In this document: positions 1-10,173 of the stretch, one piece after another
Position numbering within the stretch: position 1 is the stretch's first letter
Layout: the number at the start of each line of letters is the position of its first letter
Source of the DNA: Hathewaya limosa
GTDB lineage: Bacteria; Bacillota; Clostridia; Clostridiales; Clostridiaceae
Length of the DNA stretch: 64,000 nucleotides
Assembly: GCF_030815255.1 (NCBI RefSeq)
Contig: NZ_JAUSWN010000002.1
Location: 147,713 to 211,712, forward strand
Direction: 5' to 3'
Notes under the pieces: generated by a model
Database searches by the model: none
Told to the model about the DNA's origin: nothing
The model's input: only the letters and a program-made list of their open reading frames with translations
Program-made: the position numbers and the translations under genes

Positions 1-1559
1 TAATTGATAAATTTGCATCCATATATACAGAACGAGATATTCCAAGCACCGATATTAAGCTAAATGTAGAAAAGGAGCTTTCTGATTTCATTATTACAGG
101 TATAGATCAAGAACTTAAAAATCATATTAAAATATATGAAAATATGTGGTATGTTGCTAATGTAGAAATTGAGGGTGATAACCTTATAGATAAAGCGCTT
201 AAATTTAATATTTTTCATTTAATGAGTACATCTAATAAGTTTGACGAACATGTAAGTTTAGGTGCAAAGCTTCTTCATGGAGAGGAATATGGCGGACATG
301 CTTATTGGGATACAGAAATTTTTATGTTACCATTCTTTATATTTACTGATCCTGAAACAGCAAAAGCATTATTAAAATATAGATATAACCTATTAGATAG
401 TGCTAGAGAAAATGCTAAATTAAATGGATATAAAGGCGCTAAATATCCTTGGGAATCTGCCGATGATGGTACAGAACAATGTCCTGATTGGACTATTGAA
501 CCAGATGGTTCATGTTACAGATGCTATGTAGCAAAATATGAGCATCATGTTACTGCTGACATAGCCTTTGGTATTTATAATTATTACAAATTAACAAATG
601 ATATAGATTTTATACTTAAATATGGTGCAGAAATATTACTTGAAACAGCACGATTCTGGGTATCTAGATGTACTTATAATAAAGTTTTAGATAGATATGA
701 AATATTAGCTGTAACAGGTCCTGATGAGTGGCATGAACCAGTTGATAATAATTTTTATACAAATTATATGGCTAAATGGAATATTAAAAAGGCACTTGAA
801 ATACTTAATATGTTAAAAGAAAATTATTTCTCAGTTTATATGAATCTTACAAATAAAATATCATTAATTAAAGATGAATTAGCAAACTGGGAAAATGTAC
901 ATCATAAGCTCTATATTCCTTTTAGTAAAAACAGTAAACTCATAGAACAGTTTGAAGGGTATTTTAAATTAAAGGATTTTACTATTAATGAATATGATAA
1001 AAATAACATGCCAATTATCCCTAAAGAAGCTCTCTCCTATGGAATACATAACACTTCTATAAATAAGCAAGCTGATGTTATTATGCTTATGTTTCTATTA
1101 GAAGAAGATTTTGATGAGAAATCAAAAAAAATAAATTATGATTACTATGAAAAAAGGACATCTCAACGTTCTTCACTAAGTCCTAGCGTATTTTCTATTA
1201 TGGGGTTAAAAGTTGGGAATAATTCTATGGCCTATAAATATTTGAAACGTTCTGCTCTAGTTGATTTAAATAATAATCAAGATAATACTAGAGAAGGAAT
1301 TCATGCAGCTTCAGCTGGTGGCACATGGCAATCAGTTATTTTGGGATTCGCTGGTATGAGTATTAATAAAAATGGAATCCTTTGTTTTAACCCTTGGTTT
1401 CCTGATAATTGGACAAAAATTAAGTTTAAAATTTATTATAGAGGTCAATTGTTAGAAATTACTTTAGAGAAAACAGAAATAAAGGCTAAAATACTTAAAG
1501 GAAATCTTGATAAACTTAACATAAACTTTAAAGGACATAATGTTATTATTACAAAATAG
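1..1559 (+). CDS. Glycoside hydrolase family 65 disaccharide phosphorylase (5' end outside window)
   Basis: The reading frame is open from base 3 with no start, so the N-terminal half lies outside the window. GH65 enzymes phosphorolyse alpha-glucosides (maltose, trehalose, kojibiose or nigerose) to beta-glucose 1-phosphate plus a sugar in the cytoplasm. The family acid motif GPDEW, followed by NNFYTNYMA, is read near 718-770, and the phosphate-binding segment HAASAGGTW near 1303-1330. A small beta-sandwich end follows. The next gene is beta-phosphoglucomutase, the usual partner that converts the product to glucose 6-phosphate, and its ribosome site overlaps this stop codon. The family is secure. 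The sugar specificity cannot be read from this fragment. Confidence 0.9.
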   Translation, partial: IDKFASIYTERDIPSTDIKLNVEKELSDFIITGIDQELKNHIKIYENMWYVANVEIEGDNLIDKALKFNIFHLMSTSNKFDEHVSLGAKLLHGEEYGGHAYWDTEIFMLPFFIFTDPETAKALLKYRYNLLDSARENAKLNGYKGAKYPWESADDGTEQCPDWTIEPDGSCYRCYVAKYEHHVTADIAFGIYNYYKLTNDIDFILKYGAEILLETARFWVSRCTYNKVLDRYEILAVTGPDEWHEPVDNNFYTNYMAKWNIKKALEILNMLKENYFSVYMNLTNKISLIKDELANWENVHHKLYIPFSKNSKLIEQFEGYFKLKDFTINEYDKNNMPIIPKEALSYGIHNTSINKQADVIMLMFLLEEDFDEKSKKINYDYYEKRTSQRSSLSPSVFSIMGLKVGNNSMAYKYLKRSALVDLNNNQDNTREGIHAASAGGTWQSVILGFAGMSINKNGILCFNPWFPDNWTKIKFKIYYRGQLLEITLEKTEIKAKILKGNLDKLNINFKGHNVIITK

Positions 1560-1572
1560 GGGGTAATGCTTT

Positions 1573-2223
1573 ATGACTATAAAGGCTGTTATTTTTGATT
1601 TAGATGGTGTCATTGTTACTACTGATCACTTTCACTATAAAGCATGGAAACAATTATCTGATGATGAAGGAATCTACTTTGATAAAGAAATAAACCAAAG
1701 ACTTAGGGGAATTAGTAGAATGGATAGCCTAAACATTCTTCTAGAAAAAAGCTCTAAAACTTACTCCAAAGAAGAAAAAAAAGAATTAGCTGAAAGAAAA
1801 AATAATTATTATAAGAAACTTATAAAAACCTTAACTCCTAAAGATATATTACCTGGGGTTAAAGATTTAATAGAAGCCTTAAAATTAAACAATATAAAAA
1901 TCGCTATTGGTTCTTCTAGTAAAAATTCACCTGCTATACTTCAATATATAGGACTTTATGAAACCTTTGATGTCATTATTGATGGAAACCAAATATCTCA
2001 TAGTAAACCTAACCCTGAAGTATTTTTAAAAGCTGCTAAAAAACTAAGAATAGATCCTAAAGACTGCCTAGTTATAGAAGATGCTAAAGCTGGCGTTCAG
2101 GCTGCCATAGAAGGTGGAATGAAAGTTCTAGCCGTAGGATTTGCGGCAACTTGTTGTAAAAAATCTACTCTTTGCAAAAAAGATCTTACACAAATTTGTA
2201 TAAAAGATATGTTAAATATATAA
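1573..2223 (+). CDS. pgmB: Beta-phosphoglucomutase, HAD superfamily
   Basis: Interconverts beta-glucose 1-phosphate and glucose 6-phosphate in the cytoplasm. The N-terminus carries HAD motif I, DLDGV, with nucleophile Asp9 and acid/base Asp11. A helical cap follows (about 15-90), then GSSS (motif II), SKPNPEVF with the motif III Lys, and VIEDAKAG (motif IV). The 216-residue length is normal for the family. The start has a GGGGGT ribosome site lying on the stop codon of the GH65 phosphorylase 13 bases upstream, so the two are translationally linked and form a phosphorolytic alpha-glucoside pathway. A strong hairpin terminator follows directly. Confidence 0.92.
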   Translation: MTIKAVIFDLDGVIVTTDHFHYKAWKQLSDDEGIYFDKEINQRLRGISRMDSLNILLEKSSKTYSKEEKKELAERKNNYYKKLIKTLTPKDILPGVKDLIEALKLNNIKIAIGSSSKNSPAILQYIGLYETFDVIIDGNQISHSKPNPEVFLKAAKKLRIDPKDCLVIEDAKAGVQAAIEGGMKVLAVGFAATCCKKSTLCKKDLTQICIKDMLNI

Positions 2224-2225
2224 AT

Positions 2226-2260
2226 AAAAAAGCTTCAATTTAAAACATTGAAGCTTTTTT
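2226..2260. terminator. Bidirectional terminator between pgmB and the PHP gene
   Basis: A 14-bp perfect stem (2226-2239 with 2247-2260) and 7-base loop. A-runs on one side and T-runs on the other let it serve both convergent genes. Confidence 0.85.
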
Positions 2261-2262
2261 AT

Positions 2263-3594
2263 TTAGTAAAATACGGGTGAACTAAAAGCTAATCTATTAT
2301 GTTCTAAAATTACTTTTAACAAAATCCACCCTTTTTCCTTTTTTAATTTATATTTTATATTACTTTTATATGATTTTTTATTTACAGGATCTCTAAAAAT
2401 ACATTCTCTATTATTAGTTATAATTTGAACTTCCTTAATCTTATTTTTCTTATCTTCTAAAAATATCTCCATATTTATGGTATCATCCTTTTTTATATTT
2501 AGAATACTTCCCATTGGATAATTATTTATAGAAAACTTTAAGCATAAAGAAGGACTTTCTGTAGAATATGTTCTTCTATTTTTTAGTGCATTAATAAGAT
2601 GATCTTCCTTTAACTTACTCATCAAAACTCCTGTTAAATTATCATCTTTTCCCCAATTTTCCTTATGATTATCCTGTGAATTTAAAACACCTAAAATCCA
2701 TCCTTTATCTAAAAGTGAATACACGGTCTCTTCATATCTATTATATTTACCACTTAAACTTCCATTGCAAATCTCTATAAGACATACATATTTATCTAAA
2801 TCCTTATAGGGTTTTACTTCCCGTATTGATTTATTGGGATGGTTTAGACTTCCTACTATATTTTCATCCTTTACATAATCATAAAACTTATCTATATCTT
2901 TTAAATTTATATTTTTATATTTAGGCAAATTAAGTATATTTACATGCCCATAAAACTTTGTACTAAGTTCACAGCCACACATTGGTAAGAATCTTTTATT
3001 CTTTTTTAAAAATAGCTTTTTTTCATATTGTATTGAATTAAATACATCTAGTTCCTTTATCTTTTTAAGATGCGAAAATTTTGTTCCAACCTTACCACTT
3101 GCTCGATTTTTTAAAGCTCTATAATGTTCCGTTATTATTAAAAAACTTACCCCTTCTTTTTTAGCCATTTCATAAGCATCACTTGGTATTCCCTTCCCCC
3201 CAGAATAGGCTGTATGACTATGAGGTACTCCTAAATAACACTTATAATTTTCATGTTCTATTATATTAAATTGCCAATCTATACTTTGTTCCTTATTTCC
3301 CATCAAATATTTAACCGAAACTCTATACACTCCTCTCTTTAAATCCTTTCTAGGTGTATATTCTATGCCATTACTTGTTATTATCCCCGATATTACTTTA
3401 CCATTTATACTCATTCTAAAAGAACTATAATTAACATAATCCTCTTTGTTATTCTTTAACCTAAAAATTACATCTGGTTTTCGAAAAAATAAGGAGGATC
3501 TATCTTTAGGTTCTAAAATATAGTTCTGTTCATTAGCTATAGAAAAACTTTTTTTCTTCTTATTTTTCAAATAAATCAGCTCCCTAAAGAACAT
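2263..3594 (-). CDS. PHP-domain phosphoesterase-like protein (CehA/McbA-like)
   Basis: Predicted metal-dependent hydrolase of the PHP (polymerase and histidinol phosphatase) fold. Residues about 30-115 look like a beta-sandwich lead-in. The PHP core begins at GVPHSH (His125, His127) and continues with TEH (155-157), GCELS, LNHPN and SQDNH, which supply the usual metal ligands. A second beta-rich stretch closes the protein. No signal peptide is visible although CehA-like relatives are often exported. The ATG has AAGGAGAG six bases upstream. It stands alone and converges on pgmB. The substrate is unknown. Confidence 0.7.
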   Translation of the reverse strand: MFFRELIYLKNKKKKSFSIANEQNYILEPKDRSSLFFRKPDVIFRLKNNKEDYVNYSSFRMSINGKVISGIITSNGIEYTPRKDLKRGVYRVSVKYLMGNKEQSIDWQFNIIEHENYKCYLGVPHSHTAYSGGKGIPSDAYEMAKKEGVSFLIITEHYRALKNRASGKVGTKFSHLKKIKELDVFNSIQYEKKLFLKKNKRFLPMCGCELSTKFYGHVNILNLPKYKNINLKDIDKFYDYVKDENIVGSLNHPNKSIREVKPYKDLDKYVCLIEICNGSLSGKYNRYEETVYSLLDKGWILGVLNSQDNHKENWGKDDNLTGVLMSKLKEDHLINALKNRRTYSTESPSLCLKFSINNYPMGSILNIKKDDTINMEIFLEDKKNKIKEVQIITNNRECIFRDPVNKKSYKSNIKYKLKKEKGWILLKVILEHNRLAFSSPVFY

Positions 3595-3648
3595 TAAGAT
3601 CTCTCCTTATATATTATTTTTTTATTTATATTTTGTGTTATATTTCAA

Positions 3649-6600
3649 CTATACTATTTGTACAGCATCCATTATTATTGGCGTTATAACACTACTTAAT
3701 AACTCAATCATATTAAAATCTGAACAATCAAATTCTTTTTTACTTATAGGGACACTTAAATAAATTATTCCTATAACATTTTCAGCATATATTATAGGAA
3801 TAACAATTAGAGAATTCCAACTAGGTATATTTGTATTTTCATTATATTGTTCAATGAAATCCCAATCTATTAAGAAAGTTCCCTTCCTGTTCTCTATAAC
3901 TTTAATAACTATGCTTTCATTAAACACAAATTCACTAATAGTTTGTGGCATTGTAGCACTTAGTCCATACTCTTCTATAATTTGTTTATTCTTTATTATA
4001 AATAAATATCCCTTATCACTTTTCGTAAGATCAATCATTTTTTCTAATATGTTGTTAATTTTAAATTTAATGTCTATATCTTTCTTTACTAATTCTAATA
4101 ACTCCAACATATTAAATATAGGATTATCATCTTGGAAGAAACTTTTAGATATAAACCTAGATAATGAATTTGTACATTTTACTGTATTATTAAAACTATC
4201 ATCCCAAGTTACAACACAATTTCTTCCTCTTTCCTTTGCCAAATATAATGCCTTATCTGCCTTATCTATTAATTCACATACATTAATACTATGTTCTGGA
4301 TATGAAGCTACTCCCATACTTACTGTTATTTTTCCTTTTTCTTCAACTAATATGCTATTCTCTATATATTTCCTTAACTTTTCTCCAACCTCATACGCTG
4401 AATTTTTATCTACACCTGGTAAAACTACTAATAATTCTTCTCCCCCATATCTCCCCAAAATATCATCTTTACGAAGACTATTTTTTATAATGTTACCACA
4501 TTGAGCCAAAACCTTGTCTCCTACTTGGTGACCATAAAAATCATTTATGTGCTTAAAATGATCAAAATCTATCATCAACACAGAAAACTTATAGTTATAG
4601 ATTGAAGAATTTTCCACTATATCTTGTAAACTCATATCTAAATATTTTCTTGTTAATGCTCCTGTAAGTCGATCATAAAAAGCTCCTTTTTTCAAATTTA
4701 TTTTATCTAAAATAATATAAAGTAAGTTATTTATTTTAGTCCATTTTCTAGTTTCCTTTGGTAAGAATGACTTTAATATACAATCAATCTCTATAAATAC
4801 ATAACCTAATAGGGAACTTATATTTGAACTATTTTTTCTTCTATCATACTTTAGATTCTTTTCTTTATATTTTTCTGGAGATATTATTGGCATACATATT
4901 CTAACCAAATCTTTCTTTATATCAAATTCTATACTCTTTCTACTTCTACATTTATTTAATAACTCTTCACTTAATTCATCTAAAGTCATATCCGAGCTAT
5001 TACTTGTAATAACTTTAAACCCACTTCCATTATTACAGACGATCATACTTCTTGTAGCCAAAGTTATATATGCTATAAATTTATTTATGATGTTTAAATT
5101 TTCATAATCATCATCCTGAATATATTCAAATATATCATTTAAATTCTTTATTTTTAAATCAGGATAAAAATTATAAATATCCCTAGCTGCCATTATAAAT
5201 TTATAATCTTTTAATTCAGGTTTATACTGCTCCCCTTCCATTTGCAATAACTCATATAAATTTTTTCTTATGTTTGTTTTACCTTCTATTTTTATTGTTA
5301 ATCTAATAAAATTATCATAACTTTCCTGTAAATTATTTGCAAAAACATATGAATTCATATATTTTTTAGGTATATCCGATAATAATTTTCTTACGTTTTT
5401 ATACGCTAAGAAATAACAAACAACAGCCTTTTCATATTCGTTTTTTTCATTATAAATATTGGCAAGTTCTATAGCTACTTTATAAAACAATTGTTTAAAA
5501 TTATTTTTTTTACACATCATAAGTACATTTTTTAGTATATACTCTCTCTCATCTAAGTCATCATATAAAAAGCTACTTAAAAAATTCATTTTTATGTTTA
5601 CTAATGTAGGAACCTTATTATAAAAAAGTATTTCTTTATTTTCTCTGATAAAGTTTTTCATTACCCCATATTGTTTATTATTTATTAATAAGACACATAT
5701 GAAAATAACAATATCAATCTTATTATTTACTATAATATTTTTATTTAAAATATCGCAAACATTTCTAATACATTTTTCCGTATTTTTATTATTAATTATT
5801 CCTATACACTGCTCATATACCTGAGAATATAACTTTAATATAGATTTATCTTCATTTACTATTTGTCTAAATATATCTATAAATTCTATAGCTTGTTCAA
5901 ATTGTCCGAATAACAAATTAAACTCTATTATTGCAAGATATTCTTCAACCCTATTTCTTGATTTCCCTAAACTCATTTCCTTTGTTGTATATAAACTTAT
6001 TTCCCTAAAACTATTATATGCTTCTCTATAGTCCCCATTTCTTATACTAACCCTACAACAGATAATATTACAATAAACATATTCATATGTTTGTTTATCC
6101 TTGATTAGATTTAGTGCATCTTTTATATTTTTTAATGCATGTCCATATTGATGAGTAAGTAAATACAGTGATCCTAAGTTACTTTTAGTCCTAATTTTGG
6201 ATACAATTGAACTACTATTTAAAACTACATATTCAGCCATTCTTATACATTGTATTGCTTTTGTATAATCTTGCAGAAAATCACCATATATTACTCCTAA
6301 ATTCGTATATGCTTTATGTAAAGCTCTGTAATTTCTACCTAACCTACTATAATTTATGCTTATCTTTAAACTGTATATTGCCTCCTCTACCATTGATAAT
6401 TCCATATACGTATATCCACGTAAATTATAAATTTCTCCCTTTAAGTCATTAAAATTATCTTCACTTAATTCTAATGCCTTATTACATACTTCCAAACTTG
6501 TTTTATATTCATTTTTAAAAGAATAATAAAGACCCTTTTGATATAAAAATTGAACATTTCTTCTAGTATCTTTACAACTTTTCATATACTCTTCTAAAGA

Positions 6601-8997
6601 AGATATAATAGACTTCATACTACTACAATTTTCATTAACAACATATATCTTCATTAAATTGGTTAATATCATTATATTATAATTATTATCTTTTGTTTTT
6701 CTTGAAATATTAAATGCATTTTTTAAACATCTCTCAGCCTTAGAAAATTCACCTTTCTCAATATATATTTTTCCCATATTATAATATATTTCTGCTTTTC
6801 TACCATCAACTTCATCCCTCTTATACAAATCAACACTTTTTTTCAAATATACTAATGCCTCATTGTTTCTTTTTTTATTGATTAATATTAAACTCTTTTC
6901 CATATAATACTGAGTAAGTTTTGCTCTATCTTTTAGTTGTTCTAACTGAAAAATTAATTCATCTAATACACTAACATCATCCTTGTAAAATAGCTTTTCT
7001 AAAGCTTTAACTATAACTTTATGACTGATTTCTCTACGTTTAAAAGATAAACTATAATAAAAAATATCTTTTAAAAACCTATTATAAAAATTAAATAAAA
7101 TATCCTTGTTAGTTTCTATAACATGTATTATTCCTTTTTCTTTTAATCGCTCTATTATATTTTCAAATTCAGGTTTATTAAAATTTAAAATATACATTAA
7201 ATTTGAATAAGATATAGGTTTATAAAAGAGACTTATTTTACTTAATATATCCTTCTCTTCGTTACTAAGAGTATTTATTTTGCTAATTATGATTTTTTTT
7301 ACATCTAAAGGTATAACAAGTTCCGAATCCTTATAATTAAACTCCCAGTCTCCATTTTTACTTATAACTATTTTTTTCTTTATATATAATTCCTTTATGA
7401 TTTCCTCAGCTATAAGTGGATTTCCTTTAGCAATAGAATTTATACTTTTCACTTTTGCTATATTCCCATTAACTATAAAAAGCTTGTTATATATAATACT
7501 TTCTATGTCTGTATCTGATAATTCTCTTATTTTTACATAATTCACCTTAAAATATTTATCACAAGAAATAGATTTTAAAACCTGAGCATGTAATTTATCA
7601 TCATCTGTAGATGCCAAAACAAAAAATATTCTATCACTAGATGAAGATATATACTTTATTGCATATCTGGTAAATTCATTAGTTTTATGAAAATCGTCTA
7701 ATATGATCATTACCTTCTTAAATTTATAGGCTTCATTAATAAAAGCTCCTATTCTATTAACTATCCTAAACTTCTCTTTTTCCTGCAAAAGTATTTCCTT
7801 ATCCAAACAATTATCTGTTATATAAAAAAGCTTCTCTAACTCTTTTCTATACTTTTTTATGATCTCTAAATCACATTGTTTTAATATTTGCTTTATAACA
7901 AAAGAAAGATATGCATCTTTTCCATTATTACAGGCTGACTTAAACTCTAAATTATCATATACAATTTCTCCATTTATTATTAATTTTCTTTTTATACCAT
8001 TTAATAATTTAGTTTTTCCTATTCCTTTTTCTCCATGAATTAAACATATATTTTTATCAGCTTTCCCTTTTTTAAATTGCTGAAAAAATTCTTTCACATA
8101 CTTGATTTCTCTTTCTCTCCCAACTAACTTACATATTGAATTTAGTTTTTCCAGTTCTTCTTTTCTAAACTTAGAAAAATTTAAATTTAAACTATTATTT
8201 ATATCAACTATTATTTCACTTACATTATTGTATATTGGTCTATTTACGCCAATCATTTTCATACATATGTGACGTAATTTGGTGAAAAAATACGTGTTTG
8301 TATCCTTGTAACCCTTATACGGTTTGCAATTGATTATAACCTGTTTTAATATATTAACATTAAATTCTCTAATTATAAGACTATATAATAATATGCCTAA
8401 AGCATGTATATCTTTTTGAAACATATTATTCCTTTTTTCATTACACTTATCAAACAATTCAACCTCAACTTTGTAATCCATTTCCTCCTTATTTAATTTA
8501 CTTGTAATAATATCTCTTAAGATTAGTTTAGGTCTTTTATTTATAATACATAAGCTAATATTTTTAAAACATATTCCATTATGAGCAATCCCTTTAATAT
8601 GAAGATAATTAACAGACTGGAGTAATTCAATAAATAGATATAAAACTTCATTATCAGAATAAGTTTTTAATTTATCAAAATTTTGTTCCTCATAATTTTC
8701 ACATATATAAAATAAATCTGGAGTGTTTAAACATTTATCATTTACTTCAATTATATTGTTATAATGATATATTTTTGTTATATTTTCAGTTTCTACCATA
8801 AGTAGGGTAAAAATTTTTTCTTTATAAAAACTTTTAAGCTGTTTTGTTATATTTTTTTCCTTTATTATAGTTAATCTTTGAACTTTATTATTATTTAAAA
8901 TATCCTCTATTAGAACACTAGAATAATAATGTTTCTCTTGTATTTGTTTTAATATTTTGAATCTTTTATTTATTATCTGCTCATTTATATCAACCAT
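3649..8997 (-). CDS. Giant signalling protein: pseudokinase, AAA/STAND ATPase, TPRs, GAF, GGDEF, GAF
   Basis: Predicted cytoplasmic diguanylate cyclase fused to a sensory scaffold of about 1782 residues. In order: Ser/Thr kinase-like domain (about 10-280); NTPase with P-loop GEKGIGKT (about 322-329) and Walker B MIILDD (about 430-435); tetratricopeptide-like repeats (about 690-1200); GAF-like region (about 1290-1430); GGDEF domain with intact GGEEL near 1517; C-terminal GAF (about 1630-1780). The kinase catalytic loop reads HNGICFKN instead of HRDLKPEN, so the catalytic Asp and Lys are missing and it should be inactive. The cyclase motif looks active. An earlier in-frame ATG exists at 9021, but AGGAGAG precedes the ATG at 8997, so that start is preferred. 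It is a single gene; its signal and partners are unknown. Confidence 0.85.
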   Translation of the reverse strand: MVDINEQIINKRFKILKQIQEKHYYSSVLIEDILNNNKVQRLTIIKEKNITKQLKSFYKEKIFTLLMVETENITKIYHYNNIIEVNDKCLNTPDLFYICENYEEQNFDKLKTYSDNEVLYLFIELLQSVNYLHIKGIAHNGICFKNISLCIINKRPKLILRDIITSKLNKEEMDYKVEVELFDKCNEKRNNMFQKDIHALGILLYSLIIREFNVNILKQVIINCKPYKGYKDTNTYFFTKLRHICMKMIGVNRPIYNNVSEIIVDINNSLNLNFSKFRKEELEKLNSICKLVGREREIKYVKEFFQQFKKGKADKNICLIHGEKGIGKTKLLNGIKRKLIINGEIVYDNLEFKSACNNGKDAYLSFVIKQILKQCDLEIIKKYRKELEKLFYITDNCLDKEILLQEKEKFRIVNRIGAFINEAYKFKKVMIILDDFHKTNEFTRYAIKYISSSSDRIFFVLASTDDDKLHAQVLKSISCDKYFKVNYVKIRELSDTDIESIIYNKLFIVNGNIAKVKSINSIAKGNPLIAEEIIKELYIKKKIVISKNGDWEFNYKDSELVIPLDVKKIIISKINTLSNEEKDILSKISLFYKPISYSNLMYILNFNKPEFENIIERLKEKGIIHVIETNKDILFNFYNRFLKDIFYYSLSFKRREISHKVIVKALEKLFYKDDVSVLDELIFQLEQLKDRAKLTQYYMEKSLILINKKRNNEALVYLKKSVDLYKRDEVDGRKAEIYYNMGKIYIEKGEFSKAERCLKNAFNISRKTKDNNYNIMILTNLMKIYVVNENCSSMKSIISSLEEYMKSCKDTRRNVQFLYQKGLYYSFKNEYKTSLEVCNKALELSEDNFNDLKGEIYNLRGYTYMELSMVEEAIYSLKISINYSRLGRNYRALHKAYTNLGVIYGDFLQDYTKAIQCIRMAEYVVLNSSSIVSKIRTKSNLGSLYLLTHQYGHALKNIKDALNLIKDKQTYEYVYCNIICCRVSIRNGDYREAYNSFREISLYTTKEMSLGKSRNRVEEYLAIIEFNLLFGQFEQAIEFIDIFRQIVNEDKSILKLYSQVYEQCIGIINNKNTEKCIRNVCDILNKNIIVNNKIDIVIFICVLLINNKQYGVMKNFIRENKEILFYNKVPTLVNIKMNFLSSFLYDDLDEREYILKNVLMMCKKNNFKQLFYKVAIELANIYNEKNEYEKAVVCYFLAYKNVRKLLSDIPKKYMNSYVFANNLQESYDNFIRLTIKIEGKTNIRKNLYELLQMEGEQYKPELKDYKFIMAARDIYNFYPDLKIKNLNDIFEYIQDDDYENLNIINKFIAYITLATRSMIVCNNGSGFKVITSNSSDMTLDELSEELLNKCRSRKSIEFDIKKDLVRICMPIISPEKYKEKNLKYDRRKNSSNISSLLGYVFIEIDCILKSFLPKETRKWTKINNLLYIILDKINLKKGAFYDRLTGALTRKYLDMSLQDIVENSSIYNYKFSVLMIDFDHFKHINDFYGHQVGDKVLAQCGNIIKNSLRKDDILGRYGGEELLVVLPGVDKNSAYEVGEKLRKYIENSILVEEKGKITVSMGVASYPEHSINVCELIDKADKALYLAKERGRNCVVTWDDSFNNTVKCTNSLSRFISKSFFQDDNPIFNMLELLELVKKDIDIKFKINNILEKMIDLTKSDKGYLFIIKNKQIIEEYGLSATMPQTISEFVFNESIVIKVIENRKGTFLIDWDFIEQYNENTNIPSWNSLIVIPIIYAENVIGIIYLSVPISKKEFDCSDFNMIELLSSVITPIIMDAVQIV

Positions 8998-9046
8998 AAT
9001 ATTCTCTCCTATTTTAATCATAATAGGTAAACTAAAACTTTAATAT

Positions 9047-9079
9047 ATAAAAGGCACAGTCCTTTACCGTGCCTTTTAT
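9047..9079 (-). terminator. Terminator after map
   Basis: An 11-bp perfect stem (9047-9057 with 9069-9079) 4 bases past the map stop codon. The T-run on the minus strand is short and interrupted. Confidence 0.7.
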
Positions 9080-9082
9080 GAT

Positions 9083-9949
9083 CTAAGTTAATATTTCATA
9101 TCCTGTTTCTGTAACCACTATTGTATGTTCCCATTGAGCTGATAATGAACCATCTATTGTAACAGCAGTCCAATCATCTTCTAAAACTCTTGTTTCAGCT
9201 CTACCTAAATTAAGCATAGGCTCAATTGTAAATACCATACCAGGTAGTAATATCATTCCTTCACCTGATCTACCTACATGTGATACAAATGGTTCTTCAT
9301 GAAATTTAACTCCAACACCATGTCCACCGTACTCATAAACAACTGAATATCCTTTTTCCGCGGCAAAATTTTGGATGGCTTCTCCTATATGTCCTACTGT
9401 ATTAAAAGGTTTTACCTGTTCAATCCCTTTATTTAAAGCCTCTAATGTATCATTTACTAAATTTTTAGCTTCATCTGTAGCCTCTCCAACTATATACATC
9501 CTACTAGCATCAGCATAATAACCATCTAATATAGTTGTAACATCTACATTAACAATATCTCCATCTTTTAAAATAGTGTTTTCATCGGGTATTCCATGAC
9601 ATACAACATCATTTATAGAAATACATACACTCTTAGGATATCCACAATAACCTAATGGTGCCGGTACCGCTCCATGTCCTATAGTATACTCATGTACGAA
9701 AGTATTCAGTTCCTCCGTACTAACCCCTGGTTTTATTTTATCTCCTACTAAATCTAAGATATCATGTGTTATAACTCCACTTTTTCTTATGCCTTCAATT
9801 TGTTCTTTCGTTTTTATTATATCTTTTGGGATTTTGCATCCTAATTCTCTGCTTAACTTTTTAAGCATTTCATCTTGTTCCATGTGGCATTTTTTATATT
9901 TTAATCCACTTCCACACCAGCAAAAATCATTTCGTTTTATATTTTTCAT
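9083..9949 (-). CDS. map: Methionine aminopeptidase, type I, with SEC-C zinc motif
   Basis: Removes the N-terminal Met from nascent proteins at the ribosome. Residues 10-22 form a SEC-C motif (CWCGSG...KKCH), a small zinc-binding module seen on many clostridial copies. The pita-bread catalytic domain follows, with metal ligands in DVTTILDGYYADAS (two Asp), GHGVG (His), TIEPM (Glu) and QWEHT (Glu). At 288 residues it matches the SEC-C extended form. It is transcribed alone and ends at a hairpin. The annotated ATG has no good adjacent ribosome site. GGAGGTG lies farther up, separated from the ATG by an 8-bp hairpin (see the separate entry). Confidence 0.95.
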   Translation of the reverse strand: MKNIKRNDFCWCGSGLKYKKCHMEQDEMLKKLSRELGCKIPKDIIKTKEQIEGIRKSGVITHDILDLVGDKIKPGVSTEELNTFVHEYTIGHGAVPAPLGYCGYPKSVCISINDVVCHGIPDENTILKDGDIVNVDVTTILDGYYADASRMYIVGEATDEAKNLVNDTLEALNKGIEQVKPFNTVGHIGEAIQNFAAEKGYSVVYEYGGHGVGVKFHEEPFVSHVGRSGEGMILLPGMVFTIEPMLNLGRAETRVLEDDWTAVTIDGSLSAQWEHTIVVTETGYEILT

Positions 9950-9991
9950 ATTAAATAGTTTAGAATCTTTCCTAAACTAAATGTCACCTCC
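9950..9991 (-). promoter_or_regulatory. Hairpin between Shine-Dalgarno and ATG of map
   Basis: GGAGGTG (complement of 9985-9991) is followed by 5 bases, an 8-bp perfect stem (9972-9979 with 9956-9963, loop 8) and 6 bases before ATG at 9949. The in-frame codon just upstream of the hairpin is TAG, so no earlier start exists. Folding the stem would leave about 11 bases between Shine-Dalgarno and ATG. Confidence 0.5.
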
Positions 9992-10173
9992 AATTTATAC
10001 AAATTTTTACCATAAACAAGTTAGTTATTTTTATTATATTCTATTAAAATTTCAACTTATCATTAATCGGTCATATGCTTATTACTATTATAAACCATTT
10101 AATAACATTTAAACAACATTAAATATAAAATACCATATTACCTCTAAATTCTTATCTTAATTTATATTTTTAT

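Noticed and set aside
3854..4504. 216-codon open frame antisense to the GGDEF protein
   Set aside because: It is antisense to a clear domain, lacks a ribosome site and looks like a hydrophobic shadow of AT-rich code.
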